64,000 nucleotides of DNA from Casuarius casuarius (taxonomy: Eukaryota > Chordata > Aves > Casuariiformes > Casuariidae): positions 62,812 through 126,811 of the forward strand of contig PTFA01000418.1 in NCBI GenBank assembly GCA_003342895.1, given 5' to 3'. The translations under genes were made by a program, and so were the position numbers. Shown here one piece after another: positions 26,605-39,350 of this stretch (within the stretch, counting starts at the first letter, position 1; each line of letters opens with the position of its first letter). The notes below the pieces were generated by a model that saw nothing but the letters and a program-made list of their open reading frames with translations, did not search any database and was not told the origin of the DNA.

Positions 26605-26828
26605 CGACCGGCGCCGATCCTGCCTCCTTCCTCCCGAGCATGCACAAAAACCCAGCAGCAAATCCTCAGCCCGGCGGGCAAGGCGCGGGCGGCGGCCCGG
26701 GGCTTCACCGCAAGGTCCTGACCTTGCCCAGCCGCAGCATCCTCAGCTCCCCCCGCCGCCCCGCGCTCCGTGGGGCGCCGCTCCGCTCCGCGGGGCGCCC
26801 CGCTCCCGGGGCGGCGGCGGCCGGGATC
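26605..26828 (-). other. Candidate first exon B (minus strand, 5' end near or inside the gap)
   Basis: The minus strand reads CGGTCG|GTGAGTACGG with the exon ending at 26605, a strong 5' splice site. Upstream sequence is GC-rich up to the assembly gap at 26829. ATG codons at 26647 and 26641 open a short frame (MCMLGRKEAGSAPV) that reaches the donor in phase 1. This phase differs from the one in candidate exon C, so the two cannot both supply the N-terminus to the same next exon in the same frame. It may therefore be untranslated leader. The true 5' end is not visible. Confidence 0.35.
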
Positions 26829-27041
26829 NNNNNNNNNNNNNNNNNNNNNNNNNNNNNNNNNNNNNNNNNNNNNNNNNNNNNNNNNNNNNNNNNNNNNNNN
26901 NNNNNNNNNNNNNNNNNNNNNNNNNNNNNNNNNNNNNNNNNNNNNNNNNNNNNNNNNNNNNNNNNNNNNNNNNNNNNNNNNNNNNNNNNNNNNNNNNNNN
27001 NNNNNNNNNNNNNNNNNNNNNNNNNNNNNNNNNNNNNNNNN
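26829..27041. other. Assembly gap (213 N)
   Basis: An unbroken run of N sits inside the GC-rich core of the CpG island. The flanks are very GC-rich on both sides, which commonly defeats sequencing. Predicted frames crossing the gap carry undefined residues and should be ignored. A first exon, transcription start or start codon could lie inside it. Confidence 0.99.
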
Positions 27042-27109
27042 GCCGAGCACCCCGCGCGCTCCCGCGCCGCCGCCCCGCCCGCCGCGCTCCCGCGTGGGCT
27101 CCGCGGTGG

Positions 27110-27142
27110 GGGGGTGTCATCCCCCCCCCCACACACACACAC
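27110..27142. repeat. G7 / C11 runs followed by CA repeat
   Basis: A G-run, a short spacer, an 11-base C-run and six CA units lie together within the island. The G and C runs can pair as a hairpin. This is low-complexity sequence of unknown role, close to the right edge of the gap. Confidence 0.7.
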
Positions 27143-27370
27143 CTCCGCGGGTCGGGAGGGCCAAAGGGCGCCAAGCAGGGCAGCGGCAGGGGCTTGCGGC
27201 CGCGCTCCTTCCTCGCCTCGCCCCTAAGGGCCCCGGGTGGGAAAACTAAGTCCCCCCCACAGGCAAAGGGGGCAGCGGGGCACGGAAGTCAGGTTTATTT
27301 ATACATATATAGATATATACAGTTAACCCTTTGCTGAGCGACTTCTGCGAAATGCATCCGCAGCTCTCAC

Positions 27371-27800
27371 CTGGAAGTTGCTATTCCGTGGGTTCTCCTA
27401 ACTTGCTCTGTGGAGTTTCCGTGTCCGAGAAAAACACCAATTCCTGCTGCCTTCGCAGCGATCCCTGCTAATTTGCGGTAATCCGAGCACCGGCGCAGCG
27501 GGCAGCAAAGCACCGAGAGCAGCGGGCGCCCGCAGCCGCCCGGTCCCGGCCGCTGCCCCGTCGGCCGGCGGCGGAGCGCGCTTCTCCGGCGACGCCGTGA
27601 TCTCGGGTGGCCCCACGCCGCCCGCTGCAGCCCGAAATCATCCCGCAGCCGGCGGGACGGGCAGCGACAGGCACCCCACGAGCGGCTGCGGGGCGGGGGC
27701 GGCTCCGCGGGCAGGTTCAGCCGCGCGAGCAGCACTGCGGCCGGTGCCGGAGCGACTCGCTGCTGCCACCTCTCGCCCGGCGCCTCCCGTGCCGCCCCCA
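27371..27800 (-). other. Candidate untranslated first exon A (minus strand)
   Basis: The minus strand has CTTCCAG|GTGAGAGC with the exon ending at 27371, a near-ideal 5' splice site. The preceding 400 bases are GC-rich. The in-frame reading crosses the donor and stops immediately (TGA), so the exon is most simply a 5' untranslated leader joined to a coding exon further left, outside the window. The 5' limit is approximate, set by the right-hand shoulder of the island. Of the three proposed minus-strand first exons it is the farthest upstream. Confidence 0.45.
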
Positions 27801-27870
27801 GCCCGCGGGGCGGTGGCTCCGCGCCGACGGGCCCCCAAACTGGCCTTGGCTCTGCGTTTCGGGACGTGGT

Positions 27871-30800
27871 CAGAGACTACGTTTCAGTTCGTCGTGTTAG
27901 TCACGTTACGTACAACGCCAGAAACACTTATATTTGGGTTTGTTTTTTTTTTCCTCCGTGCTGTCTCTTTTGTTTCCTCTTTTCTGTATTTATTGTCCTT
28001 TCTGTTTTTTTGTTTTGTTTTGTTTTACTCATATCTAACCTGCCGTTACCTTTGCTGTTTACCTGGTGAAGGATTACACACAGATTTTTATGTGTGCACC
28101 GCCTTGAGGCCAGCTCCTCTATCAAATATATCTAGCCTCACAATAAGCACACTTGTTCCAATACACTCAAAGACACACTATAAGAATAGAAAAGAAAATG
28201 AATGTTCAGAGGAGCCTACGTAAGCAATTCAAGAAGCCATAACACCAAATAGTTACACAACTCAGTAGTAATTAAGAGTTTCTCTGGCTGAATTCATTCC
28301 CAGTCTAATGAAAGAAGAAAAGTTAAGTCAAGTCCCTTATCTTTGCCCAGACACTAACAGTGGTATCAGCCCTAGCTGTCTGAGGCAGCTTTGAAGCTAG
28401 AAAAAATAATAGCTTAGCCCATTTTTTTGAAAGTTAGGGCCCTTTCTGGGGACCTGGATATGTAACTCAGCTCTTATTTCTTGTGCAAGTGTTCAAACTT
28501 TGAGGGTATTGCAGAGTAAGGAGAGACCCACCTTTTCATCATCTGCATCAAGAGGGAGAACTTACGTGCATTAAGTGCAAGGGTAAGCACTGGGTTGTGA
28601 TTCCCAGTCTGACCTGGCACATAATTCTGGACTGAGAGAAGTGTATCGCCCAGTAGATACCTAGAAATACAATGTTACTGTTACAACTCAAGATGGACTT
28701 GATACTAACATTACTAGGTGTAATAGCATCATGCAATCCACCTGGTGCAGCCTGACCTCTTTTTTTCAGAACCAAAAGGCTTTTCTGTCTGTCAACCAAG
28801 GGAGAGGAGACAGAAGAACAGGCTATGTCCTCCTTTCCTCCTCACTGAAGTACATCCACCTGATAGAGGCATTTTTTGGCTCTGGGAACAGGATGCACCT
28901 GGCCTGCCTGCAGGATGGGCAGAGCATGCTGGTGAGGCCTACACCTAAGACACCTGATTCTCCCCACACTCTGTAAAAGTGTGGGGGGAGCTGCCCAGCT
29001 ACCTGTATCAATTTAAGAGTACTAGTCTGGAAACTGTTGGACTAAGAGTTAAATACAGTAGTAATAAATAAAAGTGTACAGCAATGAGGGGCCTGTGTGG
29101 GGAAGGGAGGGATGGAGGCTGAAGGGCTGGGGGGAAACTGGGAGGTTTCTGGAGATGTCTGCTTTTTTCTCACAAACTTTTCTCTTCCATGACAGGACAT
29201 TCTTTGAAATGCACTACAGGATTCACCGAGCCTTTCCTTCTGCTTTGCTTATGTCCCTGGGTTCTCCCTGCATCACTGCTTCAAAGTGTCTGTGCCATCT
29301 GGGGAGGTCAGTGAAGGGGCTAGACCTGGTGTCTGCTTATGGATGGGGAGAAGAAGGAGTGGAATAAGGGAACTCAAACCTGCAGAAATGGCTTTTTCCT
29401 CTTATTCCATCCTCCCACTGCTGCTGCCATGGAGGAAGGGTAAGGGAGAGCAGTGAGGGGTATGAAAGTAAAAAGTGGTGGGACCAGCTTCTGGGAGGGG
29501 TTGCCCCCTCTGCTGTAGCTCTTCACCAGAACAGGCAATCCCAAGCTTCCCAGACATGGGCAATCTGCTACCTTGGGCTACTTGGGCTGTGCCTGGGAAT
29601 GGTGTAGCTAGCCTAAGTCTTGGTTAACTTCCTTGAGGGTTTTGTTTGTGAAATGGGAAAAAAAGAAAAGGGAACGATGATCGAGACAAATATTTTCAAG
29701 CATAGGAGTCATAAAAACTTCTTTGTCATTTATGTATGGCTGTAAGATTTTTAAAGGTATTCGAGACCTTAAGTTTCTTACTTAAGTTCACTTAAAGTAA
29801 TGACAAGTAAAACTTTCAGAGAATAAAAATTTAATTAAATTTTGATAATGTGAATAGATTTAGATCTATTAGATTTATTAGATTTATTATAGAGTTTTCA
29901 GATATTTTCCTATCTGAACAGCTAAATCTTTATAAGATTTCCTAAGACTTTTCTTAAAAAAAAAAAAAAAAGTTGTACACATTCTTCCATGTTTTACCTT
30001 TACAGCCTAAATGGCTGTATTATGAAGGACAATAACAACTACAAATTGTTTCAGCTTTGGCTCAGAAGATGCCTGTTACCATAGCTACTTCACAGTGATT
30101 TTCTTTTCCCCTCTTCTGACTTCTCTGTGAGAAGTTTCATCTTCAGGTTAAGGAGGAAGGTAGGAGTAGAAGAAAACAGGGAAAAGTCCATTTTCCAGCA
30201 ATTAGACAAATCATCTTAAATATGGGATATCCAGACGCAAGCTAATTGTGCCTGCATGTTCTGTCTCTACATAAAACATATTTGGTTTAATCCTTCTCAT
30301 AACTGGATTTCAGGATTTGTTTTATGAATTCTTGGACAGAAAGGAAAGCATTTCTTGCTCAGTTTCACTTGTTTACTCTTCATGTTTAAAATGTTAAAAA
30401 TCATGTTTAAAATTAAATGTATATTTTATTTGAAAATTTTGATATCATCTGTACTGGTCAGGGTGCAGCTCTACCCTTCATCACATTGAAGGCAATGGGA
30501 ACTGTGCATGCCAATATAATTGTGGCAGAACTAGGCTTATGAAACAGATTAATGCTTCAGTCACTCTTTAACAAGTCTGGAGTAAAATCAGGAAAACATA
30601 TTTTTTGCCCTTTTAATAAGCTGGAAAATAAGCCAAACACTTTTAATTTTTCAAGTTTATTACAAAGTCCTTTAAGTATTGTTACAACTGTTTGATCACT
30701 TTCTAAGACTTATTTGCAAGTGGAATTATTAAAATAAGTTGACAATATCCATTGAAATGAACATATTTCAGATAAGAAAAAGAATGTGTCTTGAGGTATA

Positions 30801-33800
30801 CAGTATGGTATCGAAACCAAAGTAGGAATGAATTTAAATAGCTGATTCCACTTCCTTATTTCAGCCTATTTAACTATGATATTATCTTTAATAAATCAAG
30901 TCAACATTGGATTATAGCAGTATTATTTGTATTTACCATTTTCCTAAATTGTTATGCAATATTATGTACATAATTGCTTAGTTAACAGCAAAGTATGCAT
31001 AAATCCTAGGATGAAGTTGGCTTCCTATAAAACAAAGATAAAATGACAAGAGAAGATTTGTACCATTGCATTTGCATAACCTCATGTCCTCGTCTCCTGG
31101 AAACATTTCTTTAGCAGTAGTCTTTTAAAGGAAAATAAGGTATTTTCTATTCTGAGACACAGCTGTTTTTGACTCGGTCTGTTTCTGAGTAAATTACCAT
31201 TGAAGTGCTAAGCTTGACTGGCAACAGGAAGGTACAATTGAATTTGTAGTACCTGCAGATTTTGTAAATGAATCTCTATTTGCACTGGGAGAGTTGGATT
31301 TAATCACTGAGGAAAAGTCTCTATTCCCTAAGACCTGAATGGGACCTGGAGTTTTTTTCTGAAGCACTTGCAGAGGGGAAGAGGATTTTAGGGAGCAGAG
31401 ATGGCTGCTTCTTCCCAGCTTCATCCATAGATGACAAAGTAACCAGCTGTGAGCAACATTTCTCTGAAACAGCAGGATTAAAACCCTTTTTGGACCTCCT
31501 TGACTTCATAAAGCCATCTTAAGAACGATTATTTAGCTAACAGCTGCCATTAGTTTCCTAAGCAATTTGACATTTTCAGCATTGCAGATTTTCACGTAAA
31601 ATGATATAAAAAGGTAAAATTCCAATGGACTGTCTCAGTCACGAACAATTAGCATTCTTATTCGAGGAACAGAAATGGAGCCACATGATTTAAAAATCAT
31701 ACTTCATCTAAGTGTTCATAACGAGGCCAGTCAAAATGTCACACTCTCGGGTCCCGGGGACCCCCTCCAGTCCCTGCCCACTCTGGGCCTCCTCCGCCCA
31801 AGTAAAAAAAGAGGCTGCTGTTATAGAGTCCTATCCTGCACATGCACAGACTACAGAGGCTAACTTGGAGAAAAAGTTGAATGTCTTGAAACAATTTCTA
31901 AGGCCTAATCCCATGAAAGAAAGTAATCTCAACCTATCTTGGCATGACCCAGTCTTATGAGCAGTATGATGTCAACTCAGCGGAAAATTAACAGTCTGGC
32001 ATTAACTGTTCAAAACACATTTATCCCTATTAGTGTCAATTGAAATGCCAAGCCATTCTCTGGATGTATCCCTTAATACATTTAGAGCTGCAAAAGCATT
32101 TAGGATTAAGGTGTAACACTTACAAAACTGTATTATACCTCTTGGGTTCCTTTTCCTTTCCACAGTGCTTGTTTACATTGGGAGCCTATCAATGTCCTGC
32201 TGAAAAAATTATCCCCATATGACGGTCTCATCTAGCCTGACCTCAGAAAGGTTATCTAAGGCATCTGTCTTAACAGCTCTCAGATGCCTGAGCCAGCCTA
32301 GACCACTGGAGGAGCCTTTAATTGCCAGGTCAGGTGTGCTCAGTTATAAACAAGATTTAAGTCCTGTAGACTCAGATATAGCCGTATGACAGCAAAATGA
32401 TCAGCAAAGCAAGTACTGGCCTATACGTGGTGAGAGTGGAAGGGTTTGCATTATGAACAGAGAAAGAAAGATCAACTTGTCCTAATTTCTCTTTGTGTCT
32501 CTACTGCTAAATTTTTTTTTTTTAATCTTGATTTTTTTTAGTATTTTGAAGAAAGCTAACTAGCCTTTTTTGGCAATTAGTCTTGTGAAGCAGAGCCTAA
32601 ATGCTTTAATTATTATTGGTGGAGAGATTTAGAAACTGAGGCCAGTAAGAAAGAATGAGAGGAAAAAAGAAAGAGCTCTATAATTTGAAAGAAAAGTTGT
32701 AATTCTTAGACATACCGGAAGCAACTAGAAGACAACAGCTGTTTATTTGACACTTACTTGGTATATTTACTTTGACTGTTTGCACCGTGATCCTTTCCTG
32801 TTTAGGGATAAAGAATTAAAGAAGTTACCCTACCTCTCAAGAAGGGACTGTGCTCTGAGCAAGTCCCTCTCAAAAATAAAGACCATCCTGCAAAAGGCCA
32901 GGTAGAAACCTTGCAATAGACTCAGAAAGTGATTCTGTTTGAGTGACAGTGCAACATCATTATAGTGATTATTCTTTTATTTAATCCAATTATGCACGAG
33001 TTTTACTTAATATTTTTCCATAGTATGAAAAAAATGTCAGTTTGAAAAAACAGTGAATTTGGCATCTATTTAGAGCTCAGTAAAGACTAAGATATTAGTT
33101 AGCCTGAAAAAGAAGTGAATGACTTGGCTTCTATTGCAATTATGTAATGTTGGCTCACTTTTTAATCTATTCTCTAGCACATTTAGTCACTGTGGCAGGA
33201 AAGATGAAGCTGAATTGACTTGGCTATTAACTCCACGAACAGCATGCTCCCAAAGTCACATCCGTCTGCTTTTTTCTATCCATGGCTTTAGACATAGTAC
33301 ATTCCTGGAGACTGTTGGTCTGTTTTCCCAGGGCACAAGAATACCTACACTAGCAATCTTTGTGAAAACCCAGACCGCTGACATACCATGGGTGTACAAC
33401 AGCTATCAAGGACACCTTGCTACAATTCTACTGCTCCTCACAGCATTCCTTAGCTTTATGTTGCATGCATATTAGTGACTTAGTGTACAGGAGGACTCTT
33501 TAATATTCCTTGCATCTGTACGTGGAGTCTCTCCAGTATGCCACTGGTGCATTCAAAGTGGTTGCCCTGCTAGTGGAACCAAAGTTAAAGTAATAGACTG
33601 GGGGGCTACCTAGAGAGCACTGTTTGCCACGTGGACTGAGGCCCAGCAACTGGTGTGGACTTTATTGCTGATGCAGATGCAATATGTACATACACTTCTG
33701 GAACCATAACCGATCTCAGAAAACCAAACTCCCCGCTTTGCCCTGCACCTGTCAGCAATGTAGATACAGCCTGGTGGAACAAAGGGCATTCCAGTCGGGG

Positions 33801-36060
33801 GTCTATGAACCAAAACTACCTCATTTCCTCTCCATCCTCAGCTGAGCTCTTCCAGACCTCCAAGTCATGAGCAGATGCCTGTTTCTCTCCTGCTTGGATC
33901 TGACCATTCCCTCTGCCAGGCCCCAGAACTGATCTGTCTCATAAAAGGTTGGTGTGTGCCAGGTCATCTGATTCATGGCATGTTACCCAGTCTCACCACT
34001 TTTTGCTACAGGCTCTTCTGCAGAATTGGGTATCTCTAGTCCTATACATGATCTGTGCTAGAGAGAGATGTGCTGGTCATCATCCCCTAGAGTGTATAGT
34101 AATAATCTGTTGCTTCCGTGAGCTAACTTGTTTAGAAGGAATAATTTTCAGCAAAGAAGGAGTGGCAGTTGCTGCAGTTTAAATGGCCATTTACCGAACA
34201 GCAGAATGGAGGTGTATGCCATGGACACAACGATGAAAGTTTTCAGCATCATGGGATGGGAAATCAGATTTTCACCTTGAGGTTGCAAGAAGGGAAGTAA
34301 TAAAATGTTGAGTGAAACAACATTTAAACAATTCTAAGTTGTCTAGGTTGGTACTTTTATCATTTGCTTGATGTCACTCTCAGCCTATGTGCACTATCTG
34401 TTTTATTTTCTGTATCTATATGATAGTCTTTAACACTGCTTTAAATGCATCAAGAAATTGTAAAGCACATGGGGCAGGATTTGTTTTCCCTCACTTCCCA
34501 ATATGCTTCTGCTCTTCCAGTTTCAGTGTAACAGCTACTAAAGGGAACTGTGAATTTCTTATCCTATGCTTTTTCAGCAGAAAAAATAACTACCTATTTT
34601 TGGCTAATCCTGTTATTTAAATCTCTGTATTACTGCATACCTAACCTCTTCATGTTATTTATAACTTAGTGGAAAAGAAGAAGATATATTTTATCAGCAT
34701 CACCTGCCTAAATGAAAAAGGCAGCTGAATTTAGTATGCCACTACCTTTCATGCAAGAAGAAAAAAAAAATGGAAGTAATAAGATGTTAAGTAATACAAA
34801 GTAATAAGAGGGAAGTTATAAGATGTTTCTAAATTCTATTGTAAAGATTTTCATTTTTTTTATCAAGGCATTCTTAAAAATGTATTTATATTAAGCTTTC
34901 CTTAGCCCATGTCTTTGGCTGGATTTTGGAACTCCCCCATCATCTACCATGGCCGTACACTACAACTGTAGATGTCCAAAAGTAGCATAACTAATCCCAG
35001 AATCAGTCCTTTTGGAGAGGGGTTAAAAGTGGACTGTAGCAGCTCCAATGAACTAAACAAGGATACTTTTTAAAGTGGCAAGACCTTTTAACTCACTTAT
35101 AAAAAGTCTTTGATGTTACTCACATCAGCTGTGTCCCTGAAATAAGTTATCACAGTCACGTATAGAGTTCGGATGGCAAATCTTTGTCTCCCTTACTCCA
35201 GGATATTAATTTAAAAATTATATTTGATTCGGGTACCTTTGGTTGTATTTAAGTTATTTCGTGATGCTTGGCAGATTTTTTCAGCCGGTATAAAGCAGCA
35301 GAGAATAGTGCTATGCTTCTGCAAGTTAAAACATCTTTGCAGAAACATCTTGGAAAGTACGTATCCTTCTTTGGGTTCTTTTTTTCTTTTTATTTTTTCC
35401 AGTGAGAGACTGACAAGATGGTTCCTGATTCAAGCTAATACCACATCAATCAACTGTGTGACACAGAAGAAAATCTAATCTTCATAACCTTAATATGAAT
35501 CTTAAGTTTAGAATGGACCTTCACTGAATAGAGCTGGCTCTCCATATCTTATAAATAACCTTAACCTTGGTCTTATTAAGTCACAAGACCATAACTGGGG
35601 GGAGGGGAATTTCCTCTTGCTACCATAACATTTTAATAGTCCATAGTGGCTAAAAAAGAAACAGTTTTGAAAAGCTATGGTTTTAGTCATTGTACATAGA
35701 GCTAAAATGAAAGAAGAATGCCTCTTTAAAGAAGGAACTGTATGCTTATAAGAATTAAAAATGACAAGCATTAATTTGAAAAATATGTAAATTTTGTCTT
35801 TCACTTATGTTTCATGTATAGAAGTAATGGTCACTGTATTACAATGAAGAAAGAATACTTAGATATGTAAAGGAGAATTGAGACATTGTTTAGTGATTTG
35901 TTCTTTTCATATAATGTTTCACTAATCTATTACAAGAAACATGATCTGGAACTTTAACATATCTAATAACAATCTGAACACTATTATAGTGGTAGGTATA
36001 ACAGACCATTAGTACGTTCCACTTAATATATATGAGGCAATCGTTAGAACAAGTGATTGA
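27871..36060. other. AT-rich flanking DNA, no gene recognised
   Basis: T-rich simple sequence with TTTTG units occurs near 27945-28030. A hairpin with CCCCACAC / GTGTGGGG arms lies at about 28964-28987. Otherwise this is ordinary AT-rich DNA with A-runs near 29955 and 34759. Short frames on both strands show no domains, and no repeat family was recognised. Confidence 0.5.
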
Positions 36061-36375
36061 ATCACAGAATGGTTGGGGTTGGAAGGGACCTCTGGAGACT
36101 CTCTGGTCCAACCACCCTGCTCAAGCAGGGTCACCTAGAGCAGGCTATCTAGGACCATGTCCAGTCAGCTTTTGAACACCTCCAAGGATGGAGACTCCAT
36201 AACTTCTCTGGCAACCTCTTCCAGTGTTTGATCACTCTCACAGTGAAGAAATCTTTTCATATGATTAAATGCAATTTCCTGTATTTCGATTTGTGCCTAT
36301 TTTTTCTTGTCTTGTTACTGCACACCACTGACAAGAGTCTGGCCCTATCTTCTTTGCACTCTCCTGTCAGGTATT
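36061..36375 (-). mobile_element. CR1 LINE 3' untranslated fragment (minus strand)
   Basis: The plus strand begins ATCACAGAATGGTTGGGGTTG, the reverse complement of the CR1 3' terminus. It continues through the typical CR1 3' untranslated blocks about 'ttttgaacacctcc', 'agactccataac' and 'agagtctggccc'. Only the 3' tip, about 315 bases, is present, consistent with severe 5' truncation. It contains no coding part. Confidence 0.93.
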
Positions 36376-38039
36376 ATTCTTCCCTGACCCACTTTGATCC
36401 CTCCCTTTGGCTCTTTCCTTAAACATCCTGTAATAAGTTTCACCTACTCTCGTAAGCCCTTTAAAGGCTCTCAGAATAAGTTTACTCTTTCCCATGAGAC
36501 CCATGATACTCTTCCCCGCCCCCCCACCTCAAACCATTCTTACCAGTTACAAAGCACTGGTTGAACCTCTCCAAGGCTTTTAGTAGTTCCTTCCACTGTG
36601 TTGCCTCAGTCAGTGACCTGAGGGATGTGGTCCTTGCTATTGTCTCCATTATCCCTGTGCCTTGGGCTCTGTGTATCTAGGTGGGGTTTGTTGCTTTGTC
36701 TGTCTCTTCCCTTTGTTTTTATGCAGGATAGCCATTAACCAGGTATCTTCAAGAAATGTCCTTACATTCCAAGTATCTACCTGTCCTTTACATTTCACAT
36801 AGCTTTTACCTTACACATATCCTTACAGTATGTCTTAATATGGCCCAATGTCTGGGCAACTAAAACTCATCTGCTTAAGAAAATTGACCTGCAAGTGGAA
36901 AAGAAAAGCACTCTTCTGTGTTAGGGTCATTTATGAACACAAGTCTGAGAGTAACATGACCCAGTTTTCTTCTAAGCAATATAATGTGCTTTATGCAGAT
37001 TTTGGAGAGAGCAACAGCTAAAGAAAATGATGATCTTTTGATTATTACACCATACTCTACTGGTAGAAAAAATACCCTGATATTAGAAGAACACCACCTC
37101 TGGTAGCAAGAAATAACTGTAGCCACTAGGATTATATCATAACTGTAACATGAAGAACTAAGACAGACTCCAAGCCTGTGTGCTTTCTAAAGGTCCAGTA
37201 ATCATCAGAGCTTTTAGAGTTTCTTTGGAGGCTTTTCTACAACAGCAGCCATGACAGCAGAGTATTTTGCACAGAACTAGTATTCAGCAAAAAATTGAAA
37301 GCCAGAATTTTTTAGCTGGAACACTCCACGTTTCTCAGAGTCTCTTCCCTAGCTGTTTCTTGGCAATTTCACTGCTGTAGTGCCTTATGTGAGAAGAAGT
37401 TTCACACAAGACTTCATTTCACATGATGTACTTCAGCTATGAAACTGAAATTATTGAAACACTCAGATTTCAGTAACGTTTTTTCTCCTAAAGAAAGAAG
37501 ATAGATACTTGATAAACCATTTTGTGGGTGGAAAATACCAAACAATTTTGTCACAGTTTTGATTCAAAAATTTTGACCTGACATAGAAAGCCAGTTCTTT
37601 ATCCGTTTAGATTTAATGTTCATAAAGACCTTTTTTTACATGCTGAGAGAGATGGACAGCCAGTCTTGAGGTCAAGATAGCCACTGGGTCTAATGCAGCT
37701 CCACACTGGAAAAACCCAGAGAAGGAAACGTTGCTTCTGGAGGCAAGATTTTAAAGAGTATGGTCTCTTGCTCAAGTTCAAAATCTTAACACACAAGTAT
37801 TATTGTCCAGGTAAGTAATGTTTCCTTGCATCGCTTTTCTGCAGAGTAAATCTCATCCTTTTCCCAAGTGTACTTAAATCAAAGTAAATATCCCAAATGA
37901 GATCTTACTTTGCCTAAAATATTCAGTGATCACAGTTACTTGATATTAATTTTGCTCCTCGTTTCTTGGTATGTGGAGAACAGGTCTATAACAGCTGCAC
38001 ATTATGGTCACGTGGATGGCTTAGATGTGTTCTGTCTTT
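36376..38039. other. AT-rich non-coding DNA
   Basis: No gene, RNA or clear repeat is seen. The first 100 bases after the CR1 tip are pyrimidine-rich with a C-run near 36518. The frame at 36875-37126 (minus) has no recognisable domain. Confidence 0.5.
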
Positions 38040-39350
38040 CAAAAACAACACAGTGAGAGTCCTCTTCTAATAGTTATGCTGTAGGTCTCTTCACATAGGA
38101 CTGAGTACTTGTACCTTGCTTTTCACCTTTCCGTTGCCCAGTTCACTACTCCTCATTAAGTGTACTACCCTGCATTTCTCACTGCTGAATTTCTTGTTTT
38201 GTCCAGATTATCTCTACAATTTGTCAAAGTAATTTTGAATTCTAATGTTATGTTTCAACATACTTGCAGCCTCACCTGTTTTTCCATCATCTGTGCATGT
38301 ATAAGCTTGCTTTTTACTTCAATGTCAAATTCATTAATGACAACATTTAAGGGAAAATGGATTCAGAAAAGATGTCTTCTGCTGTGGGTGGTGAATCATT
38401 GATAGCTACACTTCTGATTATGGTTTTCCAACAAGATTTACACCCACACTATAGTAGATTTTATCTAGATCATGTCTCCTACTCCTTTTCAGAGTATCAT
38501 ACAGGACATCATTAGAAGTCTTATTAGTGTCATGATATGAAATATGTTTCTACTGTTTCTGTATTTCTATTGAATCTGAAAAACTCATTATCCCAATGTA
38601 AAATAAAATTTTATTGATTTCACACTTTTTTAATAAATTTATGTTAGCTGCTCTAAATTTTGTTATCTTTCAGTATCTTCACTACTTGCAAATAGTTTAT
38701 TTACTTGCATCAAAATTCCTCAGGGTTCACAATGAAGCTGAACAATCTGTAAAATCCACATGAAATCCTCCAGCTTTTTTCCTTTGATCCATTCTTAGGA
38801 TCAGCCTGCTTTTGGGCTGCCTCTTGTCTCTATCAATTTTCAAGGATAACTGCTCTGTTTATTTCAGCCAGTTCCATAAATATTTTAGAATAAAAGTTAT
38901 CAGGGCCAGCCGATCTCAAAACAATTTTCTTACCTGAATACATTCATACCTGTTTTCTCCTCGCTCTAGGCTGAGATCTTATCCCACCATTGTGGAGTAA
39001 TCAGCCGTGCTAGCTAAATGCTCACAGCTGAGGGTTTGTGCAAAGTATGATTCAAAAGGGCAATAAATACACAGGTTTTCTTAGCTGTTAGTAGGTTTCT
39101 TCTCTGCTTGGTAATGAGCTACTTTTTTTCTTACTCTTCTGCTAACATCCTTTGTATTTCTTGTCCTGATATGCCTTGTTAGGTTCATGGGTTTTTATGC
39201 TATGGTCTTCTCTTTCCACATGCTTGCCTATGTTATTTTGTACTCAACCTTAGCAATCTGATTTAATCTTTACTTCCTGAATTCTTCTTTTGCTTGAAGT
39301 ATCTGAAAAAAATCATTAGTTAAGCCGATCTTTTCTTATCCTTCCTCTTT
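38040..39350 (-). mobile_element. Ancient CR1-type LINE ORF2 relic (minus strand)
   Basis: Over about 1.3 kb the plus strand matches, in order, the antisense of an old sauropsid CR1 ORF2. Recognisable phrases include 'catttctcactgctgaattt' near 38173, 'gtcaaattcattaatgacaa' near 38323, 'gtgaatcattgatagctac' near 38390, 'ggttttccaacaagatt' near 38421, 'aataaatttatgttagctgc' near 38632 and 'gtatttcttgtcctgatatg' near 39153. Stops and indels break every frame. Order and orientation are preserved, so this is one insertion and not a mosaic. It is much more diverged than the copies at 8 kb and 36 kb. Confidence 0.72.

Larger units (their letters stand above)
25800..27870. promoter_or_regulatory. 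CpG island promoter region
   Basis: The sequence shifts sharply from AT-rich to GC-rich at about 25800 and back at about 27870. CpG is abundant and GC-box-like runs are frequent, in contrast to the CpG-poor surroundings. Islands of this size in vertebrates usually mark promoters active early in development or in many tissues. Within it are candidate 5' splice sites on the minus strand at 27371 and 26605 and one on the plus strand at 25928. A 213-base run of N (26829-27041) hides part of the core. I found no conserved protein segment in the island; the long frames on both strands are by-products of high GC content. Confidence 0.85.

Noticed and set aside
27291..27330. TATA-like run TATACATATATAGATATATA as a promoter element
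   Set aside because: It lies downstream of the exon A donor in minus-strand terms, and no exon follows at the expected spacing. It is probably simple AT-rich sequence.
26056..27337. Long frames in the CpG island (for example 26345-27337 plus and 26601-27050 minus)
   Set aside because: They cross the run of N, are dominated by Arg, Ala, Pro and Gly from GC-rich low-complexity DNA, and overlap on all frames. They show no domain.
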